Part shown: one piece after another, positions 1 through 7,623 of the stretch
How positions within the stretch are numbered: position 1 is the first letter of the stretch
How the letters are laid out: every line of letters starts with the position of its first letter
Origin: CAZNNH01 sp964574335
Lineage (GTDB): Bacteria; Acidobacteriota; Vicinamibacteria; Fen-336
Direction of reading: 5' to 3'
DNA: 31,252 bases
Assembly: GCA_964574335.1 (NCBI GenBank)
Contig: CAZNNH010000062.1
Span: forward strand, 1 to 31,252
Program-made: the position numbers and the translations under genes
The notes under the pieces: generated by a model
The model's input: the letters and a program-made list of their open reading frames with translations, nothing else
What the model was told of the DNA's origin: nothing
Database searches by the model: none

Positions 1-1
1 C

Positions 2-52
2 CCGCCCCACGACGTGGACGCCAGCATCGTCCTGGAGAGTGCCCTGCAGTGA
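2..52 (+). CDS. C-terminal tail of an unidentified upstream gene (partial)
   Basis: Frame 2 is open from the window edge and reads PPHDVDASIVLESALQ before a TGA at 50-52. The stop shares bases with the GTG start of the next gene (GTGA at 49-52), the usual sign of translational coupling, so this is probably the real end of a co-transcribed gene. Sixteen residues are too few to name a family. Confidence 0.45.
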   Translation, partial: PPHDVDASIVLESALQ

Positions 53-1287
53 GCCTGATCGTCTTGCTGCTGGCTGCCAGCCAGGTCGCCGGCCCGGCCA
101 CCTCCCCGCCGGGCCCGGCCAACGGCTCGGACTTCGCTTTCGCCAAGCTCGACGGCGGCGTGCACGTCGGCTTTGCGTTGGTGCGCTCGGGTGGCAGCAC
201 GGGTCAGGGCTCCATCGGCGAGGTAGTGGTGCCCGGCTCCAACGACGTCAGCCGGGTGCTGTTCGACCAGAGCGGTGGCGCCTACTTCGGCTATCGGCTG
301 GAAGCCGAGGCGCTGCCGCTTCCCGGCCGCTTCAAGGTGGCCTTTCGGTCCCTCGAGGCGCGTATCGCCGGCGAGCTGGAGCGCCGCATCGACTGCCCGG
401 ATTGCCTGCCCCCGACGCCGCTGGTGGCCAGGGAGGGGAGCTATCCGACGCCTCGGCTGGTTGCCGACGGCGAGGCCACCGCCATCGACCTCCTGGTCAA
501 CCCCAAGACCCACGAGAAGATCGTCGACGTCCTGATCGTCTCTCGGAGGCCGATCCCGGTGAGCGCGATGCGCCAGGCCGCCGAGCGCATCAAGCAGGCG
601 TTGATCGAGGTCGGGCGCGGCGACAACTTCGTGGCCCGCCGCTCCCTGGACGAGGCCCGCAGCGCCTACGCGCGGGCGCTGGCGCTGAACCCCAACGACG
701 CCACCGTCTGCAACCGGCTCGGGATGTGCTACCAGCGGATGGGCAAGGACCGGGAAGCCTGGCAGCAGTACGAGCGCGCCCTCGAGCTCAACCCCGACTA
801 CGCCGCGGTCTGGAACAACATGGGGAGCATCGAGCACAACCGCGGGCGCTACAAGCAGGCGGTCAAGCGTTACGAGCGCGCCGTCGCCCTGAGGGCGGAC
901 TACGCCACCGCCTACAAGAACATGGGTGCCGCCTACTTCGCCATGGAGCGCTACGAGGAGGGGCTCGAGGCCTACCGCACCGCCTTCCGCCTCGAGCCGG
1001 GCGTCTTCCGGTCGTCCGCCAACGCGCCGGTCATGACCAGCGGCGTAGACATCGGCCTGCAGTACTTCTTCTTCGCCAAGATCTCCGCTCAGGCGGGCCG
1101 GCTGGATGCGGCGCTCGATCTCCTCACCAAGGCCTACGAGAACGGCTTCCGCGATTTCGCCAGGGTGGAGGCCGACCACGATTTCGCGGCACTGCTCGAG
1201 CACCCGCGCTACCTCGCCCTGGTGGCCGGCGAGCCGCTGCCACCCACGCCGACGCCCGGGACGGGAGGCCCTCCCCCCTCGCACTGA
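49..1287 (+). CDS. Secreted or periplasmic TPR-repeat protein
   Basis: A 412-residue protein. The GTG start was chosen because it overlaps the preceding stop by 4 bases and is followed at once by a hydrophobic signal-peptide-like stretch (MSLIVLLLAASQVAG). The N-terminal ~170 residues are a beta-rich domain I cannot name, with one CPDC cysteine pair. Residues ~190-330 form at least three TPR-type helical repeats, each with the A/W-N-N-G/L and alternating small-residue pattern (for example AAVWNNMGSIEHNRGRYKQA). The C-terminus ends in a Pro/Thr-rich tail. TPR domains serve protein-protein interaction; no catalytic motif is visible. The TPR part and the segment after it align closely with the next gene (1768), so the two are paralogues. 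The specific role is unknown. Confidence 0.85.
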   Translation: MSLIVLLLAASQVAGPATSPPGPANGSDFAFAKLDGGVHVGFALVRSGGSTGQGSIGEVVVPGSNDVSRVLFDQSGGAYFGYRLEAEALPLPGRFKVAFRSLEARIAGELERRIDCPDCLPPTPLVAREGSYPTPRLVADGEATAIDLLVNPKTHEKIVDVLIVSRRPIPVSAMRQAAERIKQALIEVGRGDNFVARRSLDEARSAYARALALNPNDATVCNRLGMCYQRMGKDREAWQQYERALELNPDYAAVWNNMGSIEHNRGRYKQAVKRYERAVALRADYATAYKNMGAAYFAMERYEEGLEAYRTAFRLEPGVFRSSANAPVMTSGVDIGLQYFFFAKISAQAGRLDAALDLLTKAYENGFRDFARVEADHDFAALLEHPRYLALVAGEPLPPTPTPGTGGPPPSH

Positions 1288-1767
1288 CACCGGCGGGCCC
1301 ATCGCCGCCGTAGGCCCGGGCGGAGCCGTGGCCGGCCTGGCGGGTTGCCGTCATCCCGAGCGGAGTCCAGGTGGCGAGTTGACGCCATGATTCCGAGGAC
1401 GCGCGCTGCCAGGCCTGGTGTGGCGCCGCCGTCATCCCGGGCGGAGCCTCGGGTGGACGGGCGAAGCGAAGGATCTCGACGCGTCCGCTGTGTCAGCGCG
1501 TCGCGGTGATCACCGAGAGGATCCTTCCGGGGCACAGCTTCGAAGGATCACTCAGGATGACATCCCGGTGGGCACAGCTTCGAAGGATCACTCAGACGGT
1601 CAAGGGTTGCTGTCCCACGCTGACCGGTGGTCCCGCCGGTGCCCGGTCGGGATGGCATTCGCAGCGGATCACGTTCGCAGCGGCGTTCAGGTGGACCCTC
1701 GCGTATCTCCTCGCGGCACGCCGGTAACAACCCGGTGAGGCTGGTTGCCGAAGCAAGGAGAAACGAG
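1288..1767. repeat. Intergenic repeat cluster with palindromes
   Basis: No convincing gene lies in these 480 bases. An exact 26-bp direct repeat occurs at 1530-1555 and 1570-1595 (core CTTCGAAGGATCACTCAG), 40 bp apart. Two degenerate units beginning GTCATCCCG, each preceded by a GGCCTGG box, occur at about 1333-1370 and 1412-1475. The sequence ATCCTTC (1521-1527) is complementary to GAAGGAT (1542-1548), and CGGTGATCACCG at 1504-1515 is a perfect 12-bp palindrome. The TCATCC / AAGGATC wording resembles interspersed intergenic repeats I remember from many environmental genomes; that resemblance is from memory. Short ORFs here show no protein-like composition. Confidence 0.7.
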
Positions 1768-2342
1768 ATGACCAAGAGAATCCTGATGGCCGCCGCGATC
1801 TGCGCTGCTTTCCCACTGATGCTGCAGGCCGGCGACGAGGTGAAGGACATCGTGCTGCGGGCCGACATCCTGGCCGCACGAGGCGACAACGTGGCCGCGA
1901 TCGCCACGTACAAGGAGGCGCTGGCTCGCGAGTCGAGAAGCGCGACCCTGCACAACAAGCTGGGCGTCTGCTACCAGCGTGCCGGGCAGCCTGACAAGGC
2001 CCGCCGGCAGTACGACCTGGCGCTGACTGTGGATCCCAAGAGCGCCGAGGCCTGGAACAACATCGGCTCGCTGCGCCACGCCGCCGGCGAGTATCAGAAG
2101 GCGGTCGAGGCCTATCAGAAGGCGGTGTCGCTGAAGAAGCTGGCCGTCGCCTACAAGAACCTGGGCACCGCCTACCTGGCCGACAACAAGATCGAGCCCG
2201 CCTTCGACGCTTACCGGACCGCCTTCCAGCTCGATCCGAACGTCTTCGCCGGCGACATGAGCTCCGGGGTGGCCGCTCCCGGAGGTGACCTGGCGATGCA
2301 GTACTACTACTTTGCCAAGCTGTGCGCCGCGTCCGGCAAGGT
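1768..2342 (+). CDS. TPR-repeat protein, paralogue of the preceding gene (3' end lost in gap)
   Basis: ATG at 1768 is preceded by AAGGAG at 1755-1760, a well-placed ribosome binding site, and followed by a signal peptide (MTKRILMAAAICAAFPLMLQ, then AG). About 191 residues are visible before the run of N. TPR units occupy residues ~30-150, including LGVCYQRAGQPDKARRQYDL, and then YRTAFQLDPNVF and QYYYFAKLCAASGK. These match the same positions of the upstream gene (LGMCYQRMGKDREAWQQYER; QYFFFAKISAQAG), but this copy lacks the ~170-residue N-terminal domain. It is probably exported and uses its TPRs for protein contacts. The longer reading frame upstream of 1768 is repeat DNA, not protein. The remaining ~50-70 residues would be in the gap. 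Confidence 0.85.
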
Positions 2343-2442
2343 NNNNNNNNNNNNNNNNNNNNNNNNNNNNNNNNNNNNNNNNNNNNNNNNNNNNNNNNNN
2401 NNNNNNNNNNNNNNNNNNNNNNNNNNNNNNNNNNNNNNNNNN
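2343..2442. other. Assembly gap (100 N)
   Basis: Exactly 100 undetermined bases, the standard length for a scaffold gap of unknown size. It truncates a plus-strand TPR gene on its left and a minus-strand glycosyltransferase on its right, both at their 3' ends. True size, orientation and adjacency of the two sides are therefore uncertain. Confidence 0.99.
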
Positions 2443-3575
2443 GCCTGGCGCACCCTCTCGGCGTAGCGCTCGGCGCTGTACTCGCGCCGGATCAGCTCGA
2501 CGCCGGCGCGGGCGCGCGCGCTGGCCGCCTCCCGATCGCCGAGCGCCTGCTCGATACCTGACGCCAGCCCTTCCGGGGTCGGCTCGACCAGCAACGCCAG
2601 GCTGTCGTCGAGGAGCTGGGTGTGAGTCGGGATACGGGTGGCCACCAGCGGCGCGCCGGAGGCCAGGTAGGTGTAGATCTTGAAAGGGGTGTTGGTGCCG
2701 CGGCAACGTGGCGACACCAGCACGTCGGCGATGCCGAGGAACCCGGGTAGCTCGGAGGGTGGCCGTCGACCGGCGAAGGTACAGCGATCCGCCACCCCCC
2801 GATCGCGAGCGCGGTTCTGCAGGGTCTCGATCTGGGCCGGCTCGCCTCCCATGAAGAGGAGCTGCGCCGCCGGCGTCAGGCGGGCGGCATCCACCAGCAG
2901 CTCCACCCCCTGGTAGGGCTCGAGGTTCCCCGAGTAGAGCACGACCGGGAGCGGGCCGAGCTGGAGCCCTCGTCGGAGCTCCTCGAGGCAGCTGGGCTCG
3001 ACGCCGGCGCCGGGCTCGACCAGCGGGGGATCCTCGATCTGGAAGACACGCGCGCTCGGCGCGGCGCGTCGGACCCCTTCGGTCAGGCTGGTGCAGACGG
3101 TGATCACGGTGTGGGCTCGGCTGAGGGCATGGCGCTCGAGGCGCTCGGCCAGGGCCAGCAGCGGACCTCGGCGGGCGAATCCCGAGTAGCGGAGCTGGTC
3201 CGGGATCGAGGAGTCGACGTCCATCACCAGCGGCAGGCCCAGCAGCCGGCAGAAGGGCGCGGAGAGATGGGCCGCCTCCTCGACGGCGTGGACCACGTCG
3301 AAACGGCCGGTCGTCATCCGCCAGACCGCTTCCAGCATGAACGGGACGTCGAGCAGCAGCTTGGCCAGCGACGGGCCGGCGCGCACGCGGCCCACGGGGA
3401 GCCGCAGGCACCGGCGGTGGGTCAAGCCCGGCACCTCGACGGGGTCGCCCTCCGGGAAAGTCAGCAGCTCGACCTGGTGGCCGAGGAGGACGAGCGCTCG
3501 CACCATGGCCAGGACCGCGAGCGGCGTGCCGCGAACCTGGAGAAACGGCTGCGGCGCCAGGAACAGGATCCTCAG
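2443..3575 (-). CDS. Family 4 glycosyltransferase (3' end lost in gap)
   Basis: A retaining GT-B glycosyltransferase, cytoplasmic or membrane-associated, which would transfer a sugar from a nucleotide donor in envelope polysaccharide or glycolipid synthesis. Visible marks are the N-terminal Rossmann half with VLLGHQVELLTFPEGD and FDVVHAVEEAAHL, the domain-2 opening LPVVLYSGNLEPYQGVELL, and the donor-site region CRGTNTPFKIYTYLASGAPL. The first ATG (3506) would remove the conserved first strand. In-frame sequence upstream reads LRILFLAPQPFLQVRGTP and contains no ATG, GTG or TTG before an in-frame stop (3593-3591), so I place the start at a CTG at 3575-3573, 7 nt after the trxB stop. The last few residues are in the gap. 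Probably co-transcribed with trxB. Confidence 0.85.
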
Positions 3576-3582
3576 GCGGGCC

Positions 3583-4542
3583 TCAGCGGCTCAGGAAGCG
3601 CTCGGCGTCGATGGCCGCCATGCAGCCGCTGCCGGCAGCGGTGATCGCCTGCCGGTAGTGGGGGTCGGCCACGTCCCCGGCGGCGAAGACGCCCGCCACG
3701 CTGGTGGCGGTGGTGTGCGGCTCGACCTTCAGGTAGCCGTTGTCGTCCATCTCGAGCTGGCCCTCGAAGACCGACGTGTTGGGGGTGTGACCGATGGCCA
3801 TGAAGATGCCGCCGGCCGCGACCTCCTGCACCTCGCCGGTCTTGACGTTGCGGACCCGGGCGCCGGTGACGCCCTGGCCCGGGCCGCCCAGGATCTTCTC
3901 GACCACGTTGTCGAGCAGCCACTCGATCTTCGGGTTGGCCCGTGCCCGCTCCTGCATGATCTTCGAGGCGCGCAGCTCGGCGCGGCGATGCACCACCGTG
4001 ACCAGGGCCGCGAACTTGGTCAGGAAGCTCGCCTCCTCCATGGCGGTGTCGCCGCCGCCCACCACCAGCACGTGCTTGCCCTTGTAGAAGAAGCCGTCGC
4101 AGGTGGCGCAGGCCGAGACCCCACCGATGCGGGTCCGGAACTCGAGCTCCTCGGGGAGGCCCAGCCAGCGCGCCTGGGCGCCGGTGGCGACGATCAGCGC
4201 GTCCGCCTTCACGCTGCCCTCTTCCAGCGTCAGCACGAACGGACGCTGGTCGAAGGCCACCGCCGTCACCCGACCCGACACGATCTCGGTGCCGAAACGC
4301 TCGGCCTGCTTCCGCATCCGGTCCATCAGCTCCGGACCCAGGACGCCTTCCGGAAAGCCCGGGTAGTTGTCGACCTCGGTGGTCAGCATGAGCTGTCCGC
4401 CGGGGAGGTCGGTGGGATCGCCGCCGCCCCCACCCTCGACCAGTAGCGGCGAGAGCTCGGCGCGTGAGGCGTAGAGGGCGGCCGTCAACCCGGCCGGGCC
4501 TGAGCCCAGGATCACGATCTTGTAGGCGCTGTGCTTCGGCAT
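3583..4542 (-). CDS. trxB: Thioredoxin reductase (NADPH)
   Basis: A flavoenzyme that passes electrons from NADPH to thioredoxin in the cytoplasm. The 319-residue length is normal for low-molecular-weight TrxB. The FAD-binding GSGPAG lies at ~13-18, the redox CATC at 145-148, the NADPH-binding GGGDTAMEEA at ~162-171, and the C-terminal FAD motif FAAGDVADPHYRQAITAAGS near the end. ATG at 4542 was chosen because GAGGAG sits just before it and the first beta strand (YKIVILGSG) follows; the frame stays open upstream but has no homologous content. A short Gly-rich insert (EGGGGGDPT) follows strand 2. The glycosyltransferase begins within 10 nt of its stop. Confidence 0.97.
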   Translation of the reverse strand: MPKHSAYKIVILGSGPAGLTAALYASRAELSPLLVEGGGGGDPTDLPGGQLMLTTEVDNYPGFPEGVLGPELMDRMRKQAERFGTEIVSGRVTAVAFDQRPFVLTLEEGSVKADALIVATGAQARWLGLPEELEFRTRIGGVSACATCDGFFYKGKHVLVVGGGDTAMEEASFLTKFAALVTVVHRRAELRASKIMQERARANPKIEWLLDNVVEKILGGPGQGVTGARVRNVKTGEVQEVAAGGIFMAIGHTPNTSVFEGQLEMDDNGYLKVEPHTTATSVAGVFAAGDVADPHYRQAITAAGSGCMAAIDAERFLSR

Positions 4543-4588
4543 GGCTCCTCGGAACGCGCAGGTGGGCCGCGGCAGCGCGACCGCCCAC

Positions 4589-4594
4589 AGTATA
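4589..4594 (-). promoter_or_regulatory. Candidate -10 element for trxB
   Basis: On the minus strand TATACT lies 47 bp upstream of the trxB ATG. No good -35 box is seen 16-18 bp before it, so this is a motif-only suggestion. Confidence 0.35.
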
Positions 4595-4661
4595 GCGTCC
4601 GCCCTCGGGCCGCGCCCTTGATGGTGTCGCCGCGGCGGGCGCCGCGGCCGAAGCGAGAGCC

Positions 4662-4690
4662 TTGACACCCCTCGCGGCCGAGGCTAGCGT
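4662..4690 (+). promoter_or_regulatory. Candidate sigma-70 type promoter (TTGACA-N17-TAGCGT)
   Basis: A perfect -35 hexamer TTGACA at 4662-4667, a 17-bp spacer and TAGCGT at 4685-4690, directly before the GTG at 4697. The start of transcription would fall at or very near the start codon, so this mRNA may be leaderless or the gene may start slightly downstream. It is divergent from trxB. Confidence 0.6.
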
Positions 4691-4696
4691 GAGCGG

Positions 4697-4936
4697 GTGA
4701 CCGACGCCAGCCGCATCGAGGTGATGCTGTCGACGCTCAACGCCGCCGAGGTGGGGTCGGTCGAGACCGTCTGCGAGAAGCTGCGCGAGGTCGAGCGGGA
4801 GCTGCTGTCGCTGGACCAGGCCGAGCTGGCGGCGCGGGCGGCCGAGGCCATCGCCGCCTTGAGCCAGGGGAACATCGCCGAGTTCAAACGCGGCCGGGCG
4901 TTCCTGCAGTCCAAGATCGGTCACCTGCGACCGTGA
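4697..4936 (+). CDS. Small alpha-helical protein of unknown function
   Basis: A 79-residue protein with no recognised domain. Nearly all of it is predicted helix by composition, with heptad-like spacing of Leu/Ala/Val and alternating charged residues (VETVCEKLREVERELLSLDQ), so a short coiled coil or helical hairpin is likely. It ends 27 nt before the HD-domain gene and shares its promoter, so it may be a partner or modulator of that protein. I considered exonuclease VII small subunit because of size and helicity, but the XseB signature is absent. High third-position GC and the good upstream promoter support its being real. Confidence 0.65.
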   Translation: MTDASRIEVMLSTLNAAEVGSVETVCEKLREVERELLSLDQAELAARAAEAIAALSQGNIAEFKRGRAFLQSKIGHLRP

Positions 4937-4963
4937 GCACGGCTTCCACCCTGTGAGGCCCCG

Positions 4964-5821
4964 ATGCTGAACGTCACCGAGATCCAGATCCAGGCGTTCG
5001 TGGAGCATCTCCAGCAGGGGTACCGAAGGACCTTCGGCGGCCTGGAGCCGGAGTATCCGGAGATCATCGCCTGGGCCGGCGGCATGGCCCTCGAGAACAT
5101 CGCCAACAGCGACGCCCTGTACCACGACGTGGAGCACACCATCCTGGTGACGCTGGTCGGCCAGGAGATGCTTCGCGGGAAGCAGATCCGCGAGGGGCGG
5201 GTCGCCCCTCGCGACTGGCTGCACTTCGTGATCTCGCTGGTCTGCCACGACATCGGGTACGTGAACGGCGTCTGCCGCGACGACCACGACCGGGTCTGCG
5301 CCACGGGTCGTGACGGAGAAACCGTCACCCTTCCCCCGGGCGCCACCGACGCCAGCCTGACGCCGTATCACGTCGACCGGGGCAAGCTCTTCGTCCGGGA
5401 GCGTTTCGGAGGCCACCCGCTGATCGACGTCGATGTGCTCCAGAGCAACATCGAGCCCACCCGCTTCCCGGTCCCGGCGGGCGACGAGGCCAAGGACGGC
5501 GCCGGCTTTCTGGGGCTGGTGAGGGCGGCCGACCTGATCGGGCAGCTCGGGGACCCGCGGTACCTGAAGAAGATCCCCGCGCTGTTCCAGGAGTTCGCCG
5601 AGACCGGTGTCAACCAGCGGCTCGGCTACGCTCACCCCGGCGAGCTGCGCCAGAACTACCCGCGCTTCTACTGGGGCTGCGTCTCACCCTTCATTCAGGA
5701 CGGCCTGCGCTATCTGGCCTCGACCCAGCAGGGGCAGCAGATGCGCGCCAACCTCTTCGCCAACGTCTTCGTCGTCGAGCACGAGCGGGAGGTCCGCTCC
5801 GGGGACTCGCCGGTCCGGTAG
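4964..5821 (+). CDS. HD-domain metal-dependent phosphohydrolase, Npun_R2479-like
   Basis: A 285-residue cytoplasmic protein. It carries an HD-superfamily metal site: H54 and H58 in YHDVEHT, the defining H95-D96 in VCHDIGYVNGVC, and later conserved helices. HD proteins hydrolyse phosphate esters, often nucleotides or cyclic nucleotides; the substrate here is unknown. The opening residues and the order of motifs (EPEYPEIIAWAGGMALENIA, then the HD pair) match what I remember as the Npun_R2479 family of HD metalloproteins common in cyanobacteria. A conserved Cys-rich stretch (VCHDIGYVNGVC) surrounds the HD pair. ATG at 4964 is preceded by GTGAGG. It is second in a two-gene unit with the small helical protein. 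Confidence 0.85.
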   Translation: MLNVTEIQIQAFVEHLQQGYRRTFGGLEPEYPEIIAWAGGMALENIANSDALYHDVEHTILVTLVGQEMLRGKQIREGRVAPRDWLHFVISLVCHDIGYVNGVCRDDHDRVCATGRDGETVTLPPGATDASLTPYHVDRGKLFVRERFGGHPLIDVDVLQSNIEPTRFPVPAGDEAKDGAGFLGLVRAADLIGQLGDPRYLKKIPALFQEFAETGVNQRLGYAHPGELRQNYPRFYWGCVSPFIQDGLRYLASTQQGQQMRANLFANVFVVEHEREVRSGDSPVR

Positions 5822-5883
5822 CCCCGGTATCGGTCGTCCGCTGGGGGCGGCCCTGGACGCGCCGCCGTGGCTCGGTGTGGCTC

Positions 5884-5898
5884 CCCCGCCAGGCGGGG
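5884..5898 (+). terminator. Possible terminator hairpin after the HD gene (no U tract)
   Basis: CCCCGC (5884-5889) and GCGGGG (5893-5898) are perfect complements around a 3-nt loop, 63 bp after the HD gene stop. There is no following T run, so it is a weak intrinsic terminator at best. Confidence 0.3.
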
Positions 5899-5929
5899 CC
5901 GTGCTGAGGTGGCGCGAGCCTGGCGCACG

Positions 5930-5954
5930 AAGTCAAAAGTCTAGACCTGACCCC
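5930..5954 (+). repeat. REP-like 25-nt repeat, copy 1
   Basis: Exact inverted match of 25 nt to 14407-14431. The unit is an imperfect palindrome: GTCA, bulge AAA, core GTCTAGAC, bulge C, TGAC, then CCCC. A bulged short hairpin of this kind is what REP elements mobilised by IS200-like (RAYT) transposases look like, and I recall the GACCTGACCCC end from such elements. No transposase gene is in the window. It lies directly upstream of the aldehyde dehydrogenase gene. Confidence 0.75.
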
Positions 5955-5966
5955 CTCGTCCCGTCC

Positions 5967-5972
5967 TAGAAT
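5967..5972 (+). promoter_or_regulatory. Candidate -10 element for the aldehyde dehydrogenase gene
   Basis: TAGAAT ends 17 bp before the GTG start, followed by a G-rich ribosome binding site (GGGGGAGGGG). The -35 region would fall inside the REP-like repeat and matches the consensus poorly. Confidence 0.4.
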
Positions 5973-5989
5973 GCCTGGGGGAGGGGTTC

Positions 5990-7618
5990 GTGCACCATTC
6001 GTGGATCGGCAACCAGGAGGTGGAGGGCAAGGCCGGGCGTCGTGAGGTGATCTGCCCGATCACCGAGACGGCTTTCGCCGAGGTGAGCCTGCTCGACGCC
6101 GGGCAGGCCAGAGGCGCCGTGTCCACCGCTGGTGGGGCCGGCGAGGGGTGGCGCCGTCTCTCGTTCCACCAGCGGGCGTCCTTCCTGCTGCGCCTGCGCG
6201 AGGTGGTGCTGGCAGAGGCCGACTCGCTGGCCCGGGAGATCGCCCGCGAGCAGGGCAAGCCGATCGCCGAGGCCCACGCCGTCGAGATCTTCCCGGTCCT
6301 GGAGAGCCTGAAGCACCTCGCCCGCCACGCCGAGGACCTGCTGCGCGAGGAGACGGTCGACAGCCAGCTCCTGCTGATGGCCCACAAGGACTGCCGGCTG
6401 CAGTACGCGCCGCTGGGCGTGGTGCTGGTGATCACGCCCTGGAACTACCCCTTCGCCATCTCGCTCGAAGGCGTCGCCACGGCGCTCGCCGCCGGCAACA
6501 CCGTGGTCCTCAAGCCCGCCCCAGCCACCACCCTGATCGGGCTGCGCATCGGCGAGCTGGCCTGCAAGGCGGGCCTGCCACCGGGCGTCGTCAACGTGGT
6601 CGCCGTCGAAGATGCCCTGGCGCCCGATCTGGTGGGGAGCGCGGAGGTCGCCAAGGTCGTCTTCACCGGCAGCGTGGCCACCGGCCGCAAGGTGATGGCC
6701 AAGGCGGCCGAGAACGGGACACCGGTGGTCCTGGAGCTGGGTGGCAAGGACCCCGCGGTGGTCTGTCGCGACGCCGACATCGAGCGGTCCGCGGCGGGCA
6801 TCGTCTGGGGGGCTTTCTTGAACGCGGGCCAGACCTGTGCCTCGGTGGAGCGGGTCTACGTCGAGGACGAGGTGGCCGACCGCTTCGTCGAGCGGGTGGT
6901 CGCCGAGACGACGGCGCTCCGGGTCGGCGACCCCCTCGATCCGGACACCGACATCGGCCCGCTGACGCTGGCCAGGCAGCGTCAGCTCGTCGAGGAGCAC
7001 GTGGCCGACGCCCTGGCGCGGGGGGCCCGGGTCCTGATCGGCGGGAAGCGGCCGGACCGCCCCGGCTTCTTCTATCCCCCCACCGTGCTGGTGGACGTGG
7101 ACCACAGCATGCGGGTGATGCGCGAGGAGACCTTCGGTCCCGTGCTCCCCATCATGCGGGTGCCCGACCTGGACCGGGCGATCGCCCTGGCCAACGACTC
7201 CGACTACGGCCTGACCGCCAGCGCCTGGACCCGCGATACCCGCACCGCGCGGCGGCTCCAGCAGGCCTTGGAGGCGGGGGTGGTCACCGTCAACGACTGC
7301 GTGGCCAGCCATGCCGAGCCCACCGCCCCGTGGGGTGGCGTCAGACACAGCGGCATCGGCCGCGCCCACGGCCGGGCCGGCCTCCGCGAGATGGTGCAGG
7401 TGAAGTACGTCTCGCTCGACCCGGGTCGGAGCCGCCTGCTGTGGTGGTTCCCTTATGGGGCGCGCTTCGCTGGCCTGATGGCGACCTCCAACCGTGCGCT
7501 GCACGCCCGCTCCTTCTGGACGCGCCTTCTTCACCTGTTCCGGCTGCTGGGCTTCCGCCGCTTCTGGGCCCGCGCCCAGCCGCTGTCGATCCTGAGGAAC
7601 GTCGACAAGCTGCCCTGA
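5990..7618 (+). CDS. Aldehyde dehydrogenase family protein with C-terminal hydrophobic extension
   Basis: An NAD(P)-dependent oxidation of an aldehyde to an acid. Diagnostic features are the ITPWNYPF cofactor/oxyanion motif (~150), the general base E249 in LELGGKDP, and the nucleophile C283 in NAGQTCASVERVY, all intact. Position ~385 carries EETFGPVLP. The catalytic domain ends near residue ~470 (HGRAGLREMVQVKYVS). It is followed by ~65 extra residues rich in aromatic, Leu and Arg residues (LLWWFPYGARFAGLM; WTRLLHLFRLLGFRRFWARA) that look amphipathic and suited to membrane association. Fatty aldehyde dehydrogenases also use C-terminal anchors, but substrate cannot be assigned. GTG at 5990 has a G-rich ribosome site. 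A histidine kinase starts 5 bp after the stop, so it heads an operon with a two-component system. Confidence 0.92.
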   Translation: MHHSWIGNQEVEGKAGRREVICPITETAFAEVSLLDAGQARGAVSTAGGAGEGWRRLSFHQRASFLLRLREVVLAEADSLAREIAREQGKPIAEAHAVEIFPVLESLKHLARHAEDLLREETVDSQLLLMAHKDCRLQYAPLGVVLVITPWNYPFAISLEGVATALAAGNTVVLKPAPATTLIGLRIGELACKAGLPPGVVNVVAVEDALAPDLVGSAEVAKVVFTGSVATGRKVMAKAAENGTPVVLELGGKDPAVVCRDADIERSAAGIVWGAFLNAGQTCASVERVYVEDEVADRFVERVVAETTALRVGDPLDPDTDIGPLTLARQRQLVEEHVADALARGARVLIGGKRPDRPGFFYPPTVLVDVDHSMRVMREETFGPVLPIMRVPDLDRAIALANDSDYGLTASAWTRDTRTARRLQQALEAGVVTVNDCVASHAEPTAPWGGVRHSGIGRAHGRAGLREMVQVKYVSLDPGRSRLLWWFPYGARFAGLMATSNRALHARSFWTRLLHLFRLLGFRRFWARAQPLSILRNVDKLP

Positions 7619-7623
7619 GCTCC

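Noticed and set aside
1530..1595. CRISPR array
   Set aside because: Only two copies of the 26-bp repeat with a 14-bp interval, no further spacers and no cas genes.
3337..4446. 369-codon plus-strand frame opposite trxB
   Set aside because: It is antisense to a complete thioredoxin reductase and shows no domain or signal.
4697..4936. Exonuclease VII small subunit (xseB)
   Set aside because: Size and helicity fit, but the conserved XseB pattern is absent and xseA is not adjacent.
6148..7620. Upstream extension of the histidine kinase frame across the aldehyde dehydrogenase
   Set aside because: The extension is an Arg/Pro/Gly-rich shadow frame; the kinase begins with its own ATG at 7624 and first membrane helix.
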